A DNA stretch of 64,000 bases from Marsupella aquatica (GCA_973895155.1 OZ316891.1:8990001-9054000), one strand, 5' to 3'; shown: positions 25,186 through 37,548, numbered from the stretch's first letter. Numbers and translations: made by a program. The notes: generated by a model from the letters alone, not told the origin.

Positions 25186-25561
25186 GTGTGAAATCCGGAT
25201 TCACACAAAAATTATTAATTATTGAAATTTTTGGACATGATTTACAAAATATTTCTAACTCCTGGTGAAACCTCAAAAAAAACATTTTGAATTAAACACT
25301 GACTTTTCAGTGTAAATTCTAAGTTCAAAATTTTAAACAAAAACAGAAAAAGAAAAATAAATATGTTTGACACAATGCTCCCGTGCTCCACATTTTGGTG
25401 GTCCATGGGAGTTTGGTACCCATAACTTGATGATTAGGAGTACTAAAATAATTTCAGTTTTGTGGTTGCAAGGGCAACTAGAGAAGCAGGAGACCTACGA
25501 AAACACAAGCCCAACCAAATATTTCTTATTAACACAATGGAAACTAATTTAATACTATTTA

Positions 25562-25771
25562 CTAGCTCTATACCTGTGCATTGGCGCCAAAGATGTTGTG
25601 TTGCCCCAATGCCAAGACCACTTGGGACAATGGCACGGTTTGCCCACTTTTCAATTGCACAATTTACCTACCCCTTGCATCCCATAATCCCATTGGTAAC
25701 CCCAGTGTTGGTTACTTTAAGCTTAATTAATTTGCATAAAGTTGCCAGCATTGCGCACTTGGCTTTGGCCG
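25562..25771 (-). mobile_element. Helitron-like 3' terminus, copy 3
   Basis: On the minus strand the end is CTAG (25562-25565) followed by T, with the same ten-base spacer (CTCTATACCT on the plus strand) and then GTGCATTGGCGCCAAAGATG. Compared with copy 2 (GTGCATTGCACAAAAGATG) the hairpin is partly mutated. The body differs from the minisatellite copies and extends into the 168-bp duplication. Confidence 0.4.
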
Positions 25772-25905
25772 CCCCAATGCCAAGACCCTTGGGGCAACAG
25801 CATGGCTCAGCCCACTCTTCAGCGGCGCAATTTTCCTTCCCCTTGCTTGGAACCCCTTTGATAACCACATCCATGTTAACTTGGCTCCTTACTCTCCAGC
25901 ACCAT
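25604..25905. repeat. Tandem duplication, 168-bp period
   Basis: Two diverged units both start CCCCAATGCCAAGACC, at 25604 and 25772. They share later blocks (GCCCACT, TTGCACAATTT/GGCGCAATTTT, CCCCTTGC, AACCCC). The second copy is incomplete at its right end. It lies next to the Helitron-like terminus. Confidence 0.7.
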
Positions 25906-27163
25906 GCCCCCTTGGGGTGGTGGTGTGGGTTGTATAACTTTTCAAAATGGATTTTTGAGAGGTGGTCCCCTCATATATACTTATGGTGACCTGACACCCC
26001 TCACCAACTTTGGTCCCGACCCAATATTTTGGCCCCCAACCCATGCATCTTTGAGTGCTAAACCAAGTGGCACGACATGACGGCAAAGTGGGGCTTGGCC
26101 TGGGGTTGGAACCAAGGCAAGGTGCTGACTTAGGGCCAGGTTAAGGGTGAGTTTCATTGGGCGCAAGGACAAAAAAACCAAATAAGAACATGGTCCTTGG
26201 TCCAGGCTCGTCAGTCCTTGGTCCAGGCGTGTGACTGTCTGAGTCTAAGTGCAAGGCGCAAGACCGAGGCATAGGTGAGAGTGAGGGTGAGGCAAGTGTG
26301 AGGGTGAGGGGAGGCGACATCGAGTCCAGGCACGGCCAAGACCAGGTCCAGGCACTTGCAAAGGGTGAGGCACTTGCGAAGAGCGAGGCACTCGCAGCGA
26401 CGGAGGACTCTCCGCAAAGGGCAAGGGACTCGTTACAAGTATAGGGTAATGACGGTTTGGTCTGCCTGGGGTTACTAGTCTGTAACCCTGTGACCAGAAA
26501 ATGAGTACATGTTGACCAGCGGCAGTCAGGAAGCTTTTCTGAGCTTTGTGGGAACATGTTGTAGACTAGAACCCTAGCCCAAACAGTCATTATCATTCGT
26601 AATATCTGCCGTGAGAAAAGATTACCGGGCAATATTTTCTGGGCACAAGGTTATGGAAAATGGTGGCACCTAGTAGAAAAGGTTACACACTGGTGACCTT
26701 TTTACTGACAGGAATTATGTCAGGATTAGGCAGGGCAGGCCAGGGTCAATCAGAGAGGGGAGAGGCGAGGGGAGAGGCCTGCAAGAAGGGAGGAGGGAGG
26801 GAGTCCGGAGAGACAGGGCCGGTCCCTTGCCTCATCCGACCAAGGAGGGTGGTGGGAGGCGGACCACAAGGGTTTAGGGTTTGGCGTGACTGGCGGCACA
26901 GCAGGGCTGTCACTCCAGTTTGTCGTAGGGCTGGCTACACAGCATTTTACTTGCCTTGGCTCGGTGCTGTCACCGCGACTGGATGGCCGCCGACCTCAGG
27001 AGCTGATCGCAGGGCCATTTTATTCCTTCGGGTTTTCCTGTATTGATTTCTTTCACCCAAAACGGCCCTGTAAATTCAAATGACAGCCACGGTAACAAAA
27101 GGCGCAAAGTCTTACTATAGTTTCTGATGGCCAAATGGAATCTGATGGCCTAAAATCTATAAT
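25906..27163. other. Intergenic with purine-rich low-complexity tract
   Basis: Contains a GTGAGG-rich tract (about 26255-26420) and a G-rich block near 26700-26900. Short open frames here follow from composition. No gene is supported. Confidence 0.45.
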
Positions 27164-28202
27164 TGTCACTTTGATGGAAGTGTAACTTACCTACTCTTTT
27201 AGAATATTTACAAAACTCAAAAAGCTTTGAATTTGCAATTATCAAGTTATCACAAGCAAACTCAAATTTGGAGAAATGTGGTCCATGGGGGTTTCAAAGA
27301 CTACCTTGTGGTCCATGGGGCTTCAAATTCAACATTTTAGACTAGCATTATTTTCCGGGATATGAAATATTCAATCATCTTGTGCAGGATGGCACTACAA
27401 TGTAACCAGTAAATACCCAGTCAGAACATGCTTGTTTTTGTTTCTTTCTTTTGTTTATAGTAAGTTGTTGTCTATATATGTCAAATGAAACTCTACCCTG
27501 ACCCTTTCTTGTAGGATAACCCACTATCAGACCATAGGTTACCTAGTGACCTAAATCTTTATGAGTTTTCAAAATATTATGTTTAAGAGGATCAATCTTA
27601 CTAATAAAGCCCACAGGAAGCCTACTTTGCAGGGCTACTGTCTAGAAGAAACCTCTCAACCATGACTCTAAGCTAGGAAATAACTCACAGTGCATACTGA
27701 AAACACAGATGAGAGCAAATAGGAACAAAAAATAAGAAGAAATTTGTTTTTGCAAGATTTTTTCTCATCTCTATCAGGTTCAATGAACTGGTAATCAGGC
27801 TAGTAATAAAGATATTTAAGTCAGAATCTTGGCTGCCAAGCTAATGAAAGGGTTATTTCAGAGAGTAACTAGGGCTGTGAACTGGAAAAAAGTTCTTTTG
27901 TCTGTCCATGTGCCAAATAATCAGAAGATTGGTTAAGTGAAGTGTCTCGTTTATTGGATCTGTTATTTTTGGGACCATGTCTCCCCTTTAATATCCCCCT
28001 GTTTTCCAAGAGTGTGTTTTATAATTTTTCCATGAATACTATGCTGCCCTAGACCACAACATTGGTCTTCGAAAACCCCATGAATTGCATTTCCCAAAAT
28101 TTGAGTTTACTCGTAATAACTTTATGTTAGTAATTTCAAATATATTTTAGTTTGGAAGATGTGCTAGAGGAGTAGGTAAGCTACCCTTCCATCAAAGTAA
28201 CA
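27164..28202. mobile_element. TIR element of about 1 kb with long imperfect inverted repeats
   Basis: The left end TGTCACTTTGATGGAAG matches the inverted right end TGTTACTTTGATGGAAG. Similarity continues inward for about 130 bp (CTTACCTACTC; later AAACTCAAATTT with GAAATG). The long TIRs suggest a Mutator-like non-autonomous element, but no 9-bp target duplication was found. No transposase-like ORF lies inside. Confidence 0.6.
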
Positions 28203-28798
28203 GTGAATTCTTGAACATTGGTGTGGAGTTATTTATCATTAAATATGGCGGGGTAAATTCTACTAGATTAATTTTCATTGTGTCAATAGTAAATATTTGG
28301 GCTTATGTTTTTTATGTCTTCTCTTTCTCTTGTTGCGTTACAGAGTCCAAAAACTCAAGAAAAAAAGTTAAGGACTCATAATCATCAAGTTATGAGCCCA
28401 AAACCTTGGATCACATTGTGATCAGCATAGTGATCCATCCAGGCTTCACTTTCTATTTTCCAGATTTCACAAAAAATGTCAGCAAGTTTGAACAAATTAT
28501 CTATTTTCTGTGCGATATTATTCGAACTTTTGAAACGAATACATGACGATGTCTTTTGGCGGGTCCAGGAGTCCTTTTTGGAGGGAAACTGGTTCAGACC
28601 CCTCTCCAGCTTCGCCCATGGACTGTGCATACATTCTCCTCGTTTGGTACGAGGTTTTGGCAGCTATTATTTTTTCGCATTGCCCTTGATCGTAAGAAAT
28701 GTAGCATTTCTACTTGAGATCCCGTCCTATTGTGCAGCTCGCTGATCAGATTCAATAAACTTCTCCTCCAGTCCCAAGAATTCGAAATTCTGAAGCTC
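28203..28798. other. Intergenic, nothing recognised
   Basis: Short open frames on both strands without domains. It may contain downstream exons of the uncertain minus-strand locus at 28799-29260. Confidence 0.35.
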
Positions 28799-29260
28799 TC
28801 AAGCATTTCTGCTCACATTCTGTAGTTTGAAGCTGTCAACCAATTGTGCCGATGCATTTCTACTCTGGCTCTCTAGTGAAAGGGCTGTCTTTAATTTTGC
28901 CTCGAGCTCTTGCCTCCCGCCTCTCAACAATGTACCCTCCCGGAAACTCCCGTTGAGCTGCTGGAGGCACAGCGAGTGATGCACCTGTTTCTGAGGTGGG
29001 AAGAGCAGGTCTACCACTAGCAGACTGGACAGCTTCGGAAGCTTGCCTTGCTGCTGCGGCCCTATGCACGTTTTCTGCATGCGGACTTCCCACGTTGAGG
29101 AGCAAACAGAGACACTTCGCTTGCAGATTGGGTACGTGGAGCTGAGAGTCTATTTCGTTCAGTTTGACAGAGGATGTGGTCTTATGAGACACTGCTGGCC
29201 ATTTCTGTTCGATAACTTCTTGGTCAACTTTCCCGCAACCTGTAACAACTAACTTGAATG
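28799..29260 (-). other. Possible minus-strand gene fragment of unknown family
   Basis: Two overlapping minus-strand frames look protein-like. One (29192-28860) follows a candidate acceptor near 29250 and reads CGKVDQEVIEQKWPAV into a hydrophilic segment. The other (29080-28799) ends in a coiled-coil-like stretch with ELEAKLKTALSLESQSRNAS. I could not join them into one splice model and do not recognise a family. It could be a gene with short exons or a decayed pseudogene. Confidence 0.3.
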
Positions 29261-29700
29261 CGAATCATAATTGGGGACTGAAATGCACTGAACAGCAGTA
29301 TCATTCTCTCGGGCGACATCGCTGCTCTGTTTTTCGTGCTTTTGGCAACTTGAGGTTACATGAAGAGTTACATTTAACGAGAAAAGCTAATTGCCCTGCC
29401 AAAAAAAAGTACTCAGCAGTAGGTTATATCTCCAAGAACAGAGATCCTGAACAGAAAAATCTGTAAGGCCCGGAGGATGCAATGATGTATCCTATATGAT
29501 GATGGAGATGACCAATGTACCACTTGCATTTTGAGTTTCTACGATTTAGTCTGCCATTGGGACACTGTTTCATGTATCCACCGTATATCACATCTTTACT
29601 TTAGAGAGACTAATATGACGTACTCAACTTGTGCCAATTAAGGATGTCTACCTTATTCAATCAAGTATGGTGAACTCTAAATTTGCAATGGGCCCGTAAA
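29261..29700. other. Upstream region of the RNase HII gene
   Basis: No coding sequence is supported. It should include the promoter and 5' leader of the plus-strand gene starting at 29701. Confidence 0.4.
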
Positions 29701-32478
29701 ATGTTCTTGCGATTCTTGCGAACCTGCGCCTGGGTCAATGCAGAGAGAATGGCAAGCCCAACTGTTCCTCGGCGCTCTGCTCGCCTCACGGCGAGAACTA
29801 CTGCTGCTTCGGTTCTCCGGGGTCAATCTCCATCGCCAGGTTAGATCATAATCACTGCGAAGTCTTTAGTGTCATTTAATTTACTAATTGCCACAGTTTT
29901 TTGGGTAATTGACACTTCGCTGAGCTTGCAGACAAATCCAGTTTGGTTTGAGCTCAAATGCTGGATTTTTTTATCTTAGCTGTACAGGAGTTATCATTGC
30001 TTGCTCACTTAGTGAAATCCGATGCGTATGGGTTACGTGTCTTCTATCTAGAAGGGGAATGTCTAACTGCGGAGGAAAATTGGGTTCATCTGGCCATGGA
30101 GGGAGAAACTGTCTATCCAACTCTACAATGCTGAATTACTTTGGTATCCTTCTCAAGTACTTATGCAAATGACAAACTCTGTCCTTGCAGAACGGGAGGT
30201 GGTTGCCAAAAAGCGTAAAAAGAATGAACACTCTGGCAAGAAAGTGACAGCAATCCTTGCAAAGCAGAAGGTAATATCTCCGAAGCGTGGAAAGATCTCG
30301 GCATACTTTTCCAAAATCATCAGTGATGGTAAGATCGTCAGCGGCAGCAAGACAAAGAAGAAGAAGAAGAAGACGGTGAAACAGAGTAAGGTTATCAAGA
30401 CAACTTGCGAGGCAGGCAACATATGCTCAGAAACAAGGAGCCAAATTCTATCAATCCGAGAATTCTCATCAATTCCTCCACTCAAGTCCGGCGAAGCAAT
30501 CCAAGTACCAGTTAAGAATAAAAGGCTATTGAACAAGGGGCCCAGCCGAGATATGGAGGTGGGCATCGTTTTTGAGCTTGAAGATTTATTTAAGCCAATT
30601 ATATCGGACACTGCATCTCTTTAATTTGTTACAACAAATTACCGAATCTCGAAGCAGAGATTTCCTGGAGATGGGATCGGCCATAGAGGGGGAATGAATC
30701 TTCCCGAAGATCAATAGGAATCAAGTGTGAAGCAGACTCAAAAGCAGCAGAGCAGCCAGTCCTTCCACTGTAGTACTAATCATAGAGGTTCTGATCTTAA
30801 AATTGTCACTGTTATTGCAGGCTGAATTATGGGAAATGGGTTTTCAGCATATTGCAGGAGTAGATGAGGCAGGAAGAGGCCCACTTGCGGGACCTGTTGT
30901 AGCTGCTGCCTGCATCATTCCCTCCCACGTTATGATTGATGGTATTTTCTTTCCTTGGCCTGCAACTTCAAGCATATCATATTACTGGTGGACCATGTTC
31001 ACCTAGATTATGGAGCAGAATGAGAATCTGGTATTAGATGGGTCGGCAACAAGCCAAGCTTGAAAACGTTAGGCTTCACAATGGCTGATAAGAACGTCAC
31101 GTTCATTGCTCCTGTCCATTTAATAAAGTTGCTTGCCTGGGCTAACCATTTGATAGATTGATCTATCTTGTAGGTATCAATGATAGCAAGAAACTTACTG
31201 AAGAAAGAAGAGAGGAGCTCTACTCCCAACTAACTACAACTCCGGGCATTTGTTATGCTGTACGTTTTCTTGTCGAGGACACTTTTGTGGCCCTCATTTC
31301 ATCTAGCCGACTCGGGCAAATCTTTACGTTTTGTTAGCTTCGAAATGTCATGGGTGCAATGTCATGGGTGCCAAGAATTTCATTTGACGTTTGAGTCAGT
31401 GTTGTTCCTGTCAGCAACTACTGGACTACTAGTCTGATAGTACTGCAGTGAAGCAGATCTGTAGACCGAGATGATGATTAAAGAATGTACTCGCAGGTGC
31501 ATGTGATTGATGCACAGACAATCGATAAAGTGAACATATTACAGGTATGCCTCCTTTGACGCGAAATGGAATTTATCAAGGCTGCGTTTTCAGATTAGTC
31601 AGTACGTTCATTCACGAACCGACTAGGTGCGTGTGGAGTATATAAACGTCATTCATCCTCAAAAAAGTCTAATAAGCAAAAAGCATGTCCAGGCTACTAT
31701 GCAGGCCATGGCAGCTTGTGTGGAGAAGCTCAATTCTGTTGAGAATGGGCTACCTCGTCCAGATTTCATATTGATCGATGGAAACAGACTCCCCTCAGAC
31801 ATTCTAGCAACAAAGGCTCGTAGTGTTGTTAAGGTAAGATCGCACTTTTCATTGAGCTATTTCGAATCATTTTGACAACGCCAATATGTGCAATTAAGTA
31901 TTACTTGCTCAATCAGCTTTCAGGGGACACATCTTGACAAGCTTTCAGGGTTTTGATAAATTCCCCCGAGCTTCTATTTGAGTTACCTCCATTTTCATTA
32001 TTGTGTGTTGCAGGGGGATGCAATATGCCATGTGATTGCAGCTGCTTCGATATTGGCCAAGGTCACAAGAGATCGTCTCATGATTTCTTACGACGAGTAC
32101 TTGCTCCCAAGATCCACTCCATTTCGAATCAGAATGTTTATAATTGCTTCTATCAAATTGCTCCCTGTTATGCTTAGAGTCATGCCCTAGAGGAAAAACT
32201 TTCATCTACAAATAAATTTGTAGACTATCGCTTTGTGGACCCTAACTCATGACGGATCCATTTCAATTGCAAAGTGCTCATCTGCTCATTAGTCTTAGAA
32301 GACTCTAATTCACGTCTCTTTTGCGGACAGGAAATGGCCAATGTATGGATTCAAAGCCCATAAAGGATATGGAACAGCTGCCCATATGGCCGCCATTCGC
32401 AAGCATGGACCCTGTGACATTCATCGACTATCTTTTGCTCCCTTGAAGGACAGGATTCTATCCACCAGTGGCGCCTAG
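29701..32478 (+). CDS. Ribonuclease HII with N-terminal extension
   Basis: Eight exons with GT-AG introns: 29701-29839, 30191-30558, 30821-30941, 31174-31259, 31497-31544, 31693-31833, 32014-32096 and 32331-32478, about 377 aa. RNase HII cuts the RNA strand of RNA/DNA hybrids and nicks at single ribonucleotides. The acidic catalytic set is visible: GVDEAGRG (Asp184, Glu185), LIDGN (Asp283) and [20 protein letters not shown] (Asp303). The tail [23 protein letters not shown] is typical. The first 45 residues are Arg/Ser/Ala-rich like an organellar presequence. Residues about 47-170 form a basic linker with Lys runs and a PIP-like RGKISAYF (79-86). The enzyme domain itself is bacterial-type. The start was chosen from the ATG opening the presequence-like exon, which joins in phase to exon 2. 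Confidence 0.87.
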
Positions 32479-32584
32479 GGTTATGCATCAGTAGGAACTC
32501 CTTCGTCAGGAATAGGCACCACACCCAGGCAGATTTGTTCTTATTCTTGTCTTAGCGATACGTTTTCTCTCCAGATGTACATAC

Positions 32585-32725
32585 CTCATGTATCCCATTA
32601 TTTGTTCCAATGATCAGCGGAAGAAACATGTTTGCAACTACGGTCAAGGCTGGGTGAGTGCCTTCCATTGATGCTCCTAAAGCATCCATGAGGATTGCCG
32701 AGTATGCTGTAAAATGAGCTTTAGC
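32585..32725 (-). other. Orphan exon-like segment, 47 codons, phase 0-0
   Basis: On the minus strand a 141-nt open segment is framed by CTCCAG (acceptor-like) and GAG-GTATGT (donor-like). It encodes a hydrophobic-to-neutral peptide with LMDALGASMEGTHPAL and NMFLPLIIGTNNG. It lies just beyond the RNase HII stop, so it is antisense to that gene's 3' untranslated region or a captured fragment. No neighbouring exon was found and the family is not recognised. Confidence 0.35.
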
Positions 32726-32746
32726 CTGGAGAGTGAAATTGTTCAC

Positions 32747-35039
32747 TCCATAAAACCAATTTCAGTTCATGAAAAACCAGACACAATAATGGATACAAGT
32801 GTGGTTTTAATAGGGTTCTTCAATTTTAATCAATCTTACACAAATGGTGATAAAATATTATTATTATTATGTTACCTAGATAAATGACCCCCTAGATAAA
32901 AAGTATACACAAAAAAAGTTAAATAGTTTGTTTTTATTGATTCACTCTCAAAAAGAATATTTAATCTTTATGTACCCATTAGTGTACTTTGTTGCACATT
33001 GCCCTCACCAATCTTAGCATTTATACTTTGGTGTCCATATGTTTCCACAAAACTCCTTGAGTAAGTAACTTATCTCCTTTGCATTGTCAACATCCATTCC
33101 CATACAAAATCATTGAACATTCATTCCCATACAAAATCATTTAAATAGTTGTTCAATGGTTTTCATTATTTACACAAGTAACCAAGTATCTCGGTAAGTA
33201 ATCTTACATGATCTAGATTTTTTTAAATTTAGCATTCTAACTCAAGTTCAACAAATATTGGTAAAAAAAAATAGTGATAAGTTCTCCTGTTGCCATAAAT
33301 TTGAACCAAAATTGAGATCCATTGTTTGTCCAAAACAACCCCTCTTCAAGTGCAACCCAGGGTTCTCCTCATACCTATCCATCATCAATTGATTGTCTTG
33401 CTTCCAAGACATGTTCATAGCGCAAATAGCGTATTTTGTTTTAAAGCTTGTCCTAGCACATCCGGACCGAAATGGTCCCAAATTTAACAACCAACTCCTG
33501 ATTCTCACCCAACTGATAGCCTAGGGGCGAAGTGCACTTGGAACTCAACTTCCATGTCTATTTGGCCTTGTCTCCCCAACGCAAGCACCCTTGGGAGACT
33601 TACATGGCTTGGTTGTTGTTTCGACAGGATTTGACAAGCAGGCGAGATAGCCCCCGTAAACCCCGAGAATCCATGGCACCCCTAGACCCATTTGAGCTTA
33701 GGAGCATATAGTCTTCCTTGAGAGATTTCTAACTTACCCAAGAAGTCTTCCAACGGACTTCGCGTTGGGAAGTTATCGTTCTTTTGTTTGGTGTTTCCCC
33801 TTAGTGTCGCGACCATCGCGGCTCACGACTTTGGCTCGCCTTTAGAGCATTCCCACCTGTCCTGCAAAGTGGCGGGCCTAGTACCAGTATCCTCTTCCAT
33901 CACCGGAAAAATACAAAAGTGATACCCCACCGGATGCAGCTGTCAACACAGCTTTCCTTCCGACCTGCCAAAAATGGAGCCCAGCCCGCCATTTCTAGCA
34001 TCAACGGCCAGTTCTGCCTTGCTATTTGAAATCAATGATCAGTATTCTTCCATCTAGAGAAAATTGGCGCTCTTGGTTCAATCACATATTCTTCCAGATT
34101 CCCCTTTTGATCTTCGTGTTGCCTGTACTTCTCGGTATACAATGGTCCATTGTTGTCCACTCTGTGTGTTTGCGACTTTCCTTGCACTGTCTAGTTTGTC
34201 AAGTTGGAGAGTGTTTCGATCGAGTGCTTTGCAAAATGCTGAAACTTACAAACCTCACCGCAGACACTGACATCTCTCAGGCACCTGGTGCTGAGCAAAA
34301 ATTGGATCTCTAGTCTTTCTTTAGTACAAAATCATAAGTCAGAATATTTGTTGATTCCATTTGCATTTTGTTCTATTTGTCCTAGCAATTCACTCTGCAA
34401 GCAATCACAAAGGTCTCTCCCACAGAGATTATAACTTGCTTGAAACATTCATGATCGATTTGGATTGATGCCATTATTAATTCCATGATAAATTCAATCT
34501 GTATCGGTTCAATACCTTGTACATGTTTTCAGTAAGCATTGGTGAAATCTCTCCGGTTGTCTAAGGATAGTAAATTGCATGGTTGCATGCCTCAAAGAGG
34601 AGGATATTCTATGTCAAGAGAGATCTAAGATCAGCAATCAAGTATGTACGTGCTGACATATCACAAACAATCAAGAAGAAAGTATACCAAAACAAATGAA
34701 AAAGGTGCACCATATGTACTACTACCTTTATTGTTTTTTTCTCTAAGAGCCTGGATGAGTGTCCTTGTTTGATTGAAAGGAGGCAACAAACGTGTTACAC
34801 AGATCAACATTCGTGGTGGCAGCTTGTCGTGTTGCGTCCTAAGAGTATGAGTGGAACCACTCACATTCGTTGTTTTGCGGTCCAAAGAGAGAAATCCATT
34901 GCCTCATGTCGTTGTTTAGGGAATGAGCAAATAAATTATTGTTTTTGTTTTATCAGTACACAAAAAGGGTATACATTCTTCATTGGGTCTGGTCAGGACC
35001 TAGCTAAGTATTACCTGGAAAGGGGAGTGGTGATGGCCA
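32747..35039. other. Intergenic, gene-poor
   Basis: A minus-strand frame at 33248-33508 (86 codons, beginning MRIRSWLLNLGPF) looks protein-like but has no recognised domain. The rest is AT-rich with only short frames. Confidence 0.4.
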
Positions 35040-35403
35040 TGTTAGGTTATGCCTCTAGTATAACCTATATACTTCCATATTACTAGCTAGACTTCACTAT
35101 ACTAGGATAGCACTAGTTTGAGTTCCAGGTTCCCATAGACCATGGGAGGGGGTATACCCAAGGGGAACACAAACTTGTGCTCACATTTGAAGGTTCACTC
35201 TTCAAGAGACAGAGTGAGAAAGTGAGAGGAGGAGCTCTAGCACGTTGGCTACGGCGGATGTAATTGGTGTGTATTATTGGATTTCTCTCACGACCGTGGA
35301 CGTAGCCCAGACGGGGTGAACCACGTACTTTCAGTGTTAGAGTCTATGGATGTTGTTCACATGTGTTGACGCTGTCTCATTTGGTCTAGATCATATCCCA
35401 ACA
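35040..35403 (+). mobile_element. Solo LTR, 364 bp, with GGCCA target duplication
   Basis: Starts TGTTAGGTTATG and ends CATATCCCAACA, so the ends are TG...CA with matching terminal inverted repeats. GGCCA flanks both sides exactly. The interior carries GTGGACGTAGCC and GGTGAACCACGTA, the pair also found in the solo LTR at 17961-18292 (opposite orientation). No internal element sequence remains. Confidence 0.85.
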
Positions 35404-36784
35404 GGCCATTGCGCTATTTGGCAATTTTAATTCAAATTTATCAATTGATGTGAATGAACATCAGATTTCAATAATTGCCCCCTACTCTTGCAATCGGAAC
35501 CATGTTCCTAGAGCAAATACCTCCCCTTCACCATGTGAATTAAATTGAATTCAGTATATTCCAATTGAACAATTCTTGGCCCAAATATATACTCATCAAT
35601 CTGAAGATTCCACTAGGGCTTGCATCCCATCTGCTTTACTCTACCTACTTTACTAGTTGCTTCTATTAGACTAGATATATCTCAAAGCAACAACCGCAGT
35701 TTTTCCTAACTCATGCAAATGCATTATTAATTTGCAAAGTGCAAATGCATACATGCAAAGTTTAAATTTTTGCATGCAAAGTACATGTCTTGGCACCAAG
35801 ATGGAATGCTCTTTGAACCAGGTTCTCTTAACTTCATCAATTTAAACTGCAGCAACCATCTCAATTTTTGTGTGATTTGTGCAATATCTCCTCCGTCCAA
35901 AGAGCGTTGGATGTGAGAATATTGGGGAGACATAACGTCCTCATCCAGAGAATTCAACACATTGAGTCAAATTTGAGATTGATAGTAATACCCAAGAGCA
36001 ATCTCTACTACATTGTTATGAACACTGATCAAATCTACTCAGAATTCCTAACATCATGAAAGCGATGGCCTTAATCTTTCAGAGCCTACTAAGTCTCAGT
36101 CCCAGTCTTGGAAACCTCTTGAATGGACCTTAGTAAATCTTTCAAAGACTCAATAGGTGTGGTTTCCCCTATCCGACACTACTCATCTGGTGCATCAATC
36201 AGAATTCCAAGAGAGAGAATTGAAGAGGAGCTGTAATCTTTTGGATCAAAGAGGCAAACCAAGAATGCTGATAGCATCATATTTTTGCCAAAAAATGTAT
36301 CGTACTGATCACAATCAACATTACAAAAATCCCAGAAATTGAAGATGTTTCCTCATAATACTAAACTGCCCTTTAAATTTCAAGTCATTGTACACTAGAT
36401 GCTCATGTGAAATGATAAACACCCTATAATTTATAGCGAGTCTACTTGGAGGTCTTGCCATAGGACAAGTACCTTGGAATCTGTTTATGACTTCCTATTT
36501 TGGGATGAGGCGGTGAGAACCTAATCTAGATGGGCTATTCTATTCAAAAGTTTGTTTTCAACTAAATATTTTTATAAAGTAATCAAGAATAGTTGTATAG
36601 CATTATTTTTTTTAAATATTAATTAGAATTGTATAGCAAATAGGATTTTTTATATATGTATTAAAACCATGGATGTATTATTACTTTTTAAAATGCCATA
36701 TGTGATGATAACATTCAACAAAGATTCTTTTGATTTATATATTTCTTTGACGATTTGTTGTTTACAATTTATGAAGCAACCCTA
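35404..36784. other. Intergenic, nothing recognised
   Basis: AT-rich sequence with only short open frames. No feature is supported. Confidence 0.4.
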
Positions 36785-37475
36785 GCTTAGACACTGATGC
36801 TGCATTTCTAAGTCTAACACAATCATGCATTGGTAACAAAGCTTCATTGCCTTCAAATTGGTGTAGCAAGGTTGGAAGTTCCATAACTAAGCATGGCCTC
36901 TATACTAGATTGCACGTCCTGCCTGGTCAGCTAACTATTGTCCAAAGAACTGCTCATGTTTGTGCTCTTATAGCTGGATTGCTCTATTACTATCTCCAAG
37001 ATAATTGGCTCTGAGTATGCCACCCCGCCTTTTGGGTTTGTGTTAGACAGTGTGTGATGCAGCAAACGGTACTTCAAGCCCTAGTCATTTCCACCATAGA
37101 AGAAGTTCAAGACGAGGACTAGGCAAATCTACAAGTAATGGAGACTGATGTTTTTAAACCTTAATTAAGTGGCTATGGCTTTTAAACTTGGCCATTCAAA
37201 TCTGAAGGGGAAGGCTATGATGATCTAACTTCAACTTAGTTTCATGTTCTCCACTTTTGTGCTTTTTTAAACAAAGATTTTACACATTAATGCTGCAATT
37301 GTAAGTCTAACACAATCATGCATTTGTAACAAAACTTCACTACCTTCAAATTGGTGGGGCAAGGTTGAAAGTTCCGTAGCTGAGCATGGGCTCGCCAAAG
37401 GGAGAATTCCAGCTGTTGTCCGAATAATTGCGCACGTTTGTTTTCTTATATCGGCCTTATTCTGCTTTAGTGCAT
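36785..37475. repeat. Direct duplication of about 200 bp, 493 bp apart
   Basis: A segment at about 36785-36995 recurs at about 37278-37475. Both contain AAGTCTAACACAATCATGCAT, CTTCAAATTGGTG and GCAAGGTTG(G/A)AAGTTCC. The second copy lies in a minus-strand open frame of 93 codons (37267-37548) and the first has stops in that frame. This may be a duplicated exon of a decayed gene or a repeat of unknown type. Confidence 0.65.
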
Positions 37476-37548
37476 GACGTTCTTCTTCTCTGAGTATTTC
37501 AAGGGCACCCATAATTAAAACACATGAGTCAAAGGGGACAGACCACAA

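Noticed and set aside
26660-27046. 128-codon Gly/Arg-rich plus-strand frame
   Set aside because: Its composition follows from a G-rich tract; no motif or splice context was seen.
33520-33900. GC-richer patch suspected to be organelle-derived DNA
   Set aside because: I could not match it to any organellar gene or RNA by eye.
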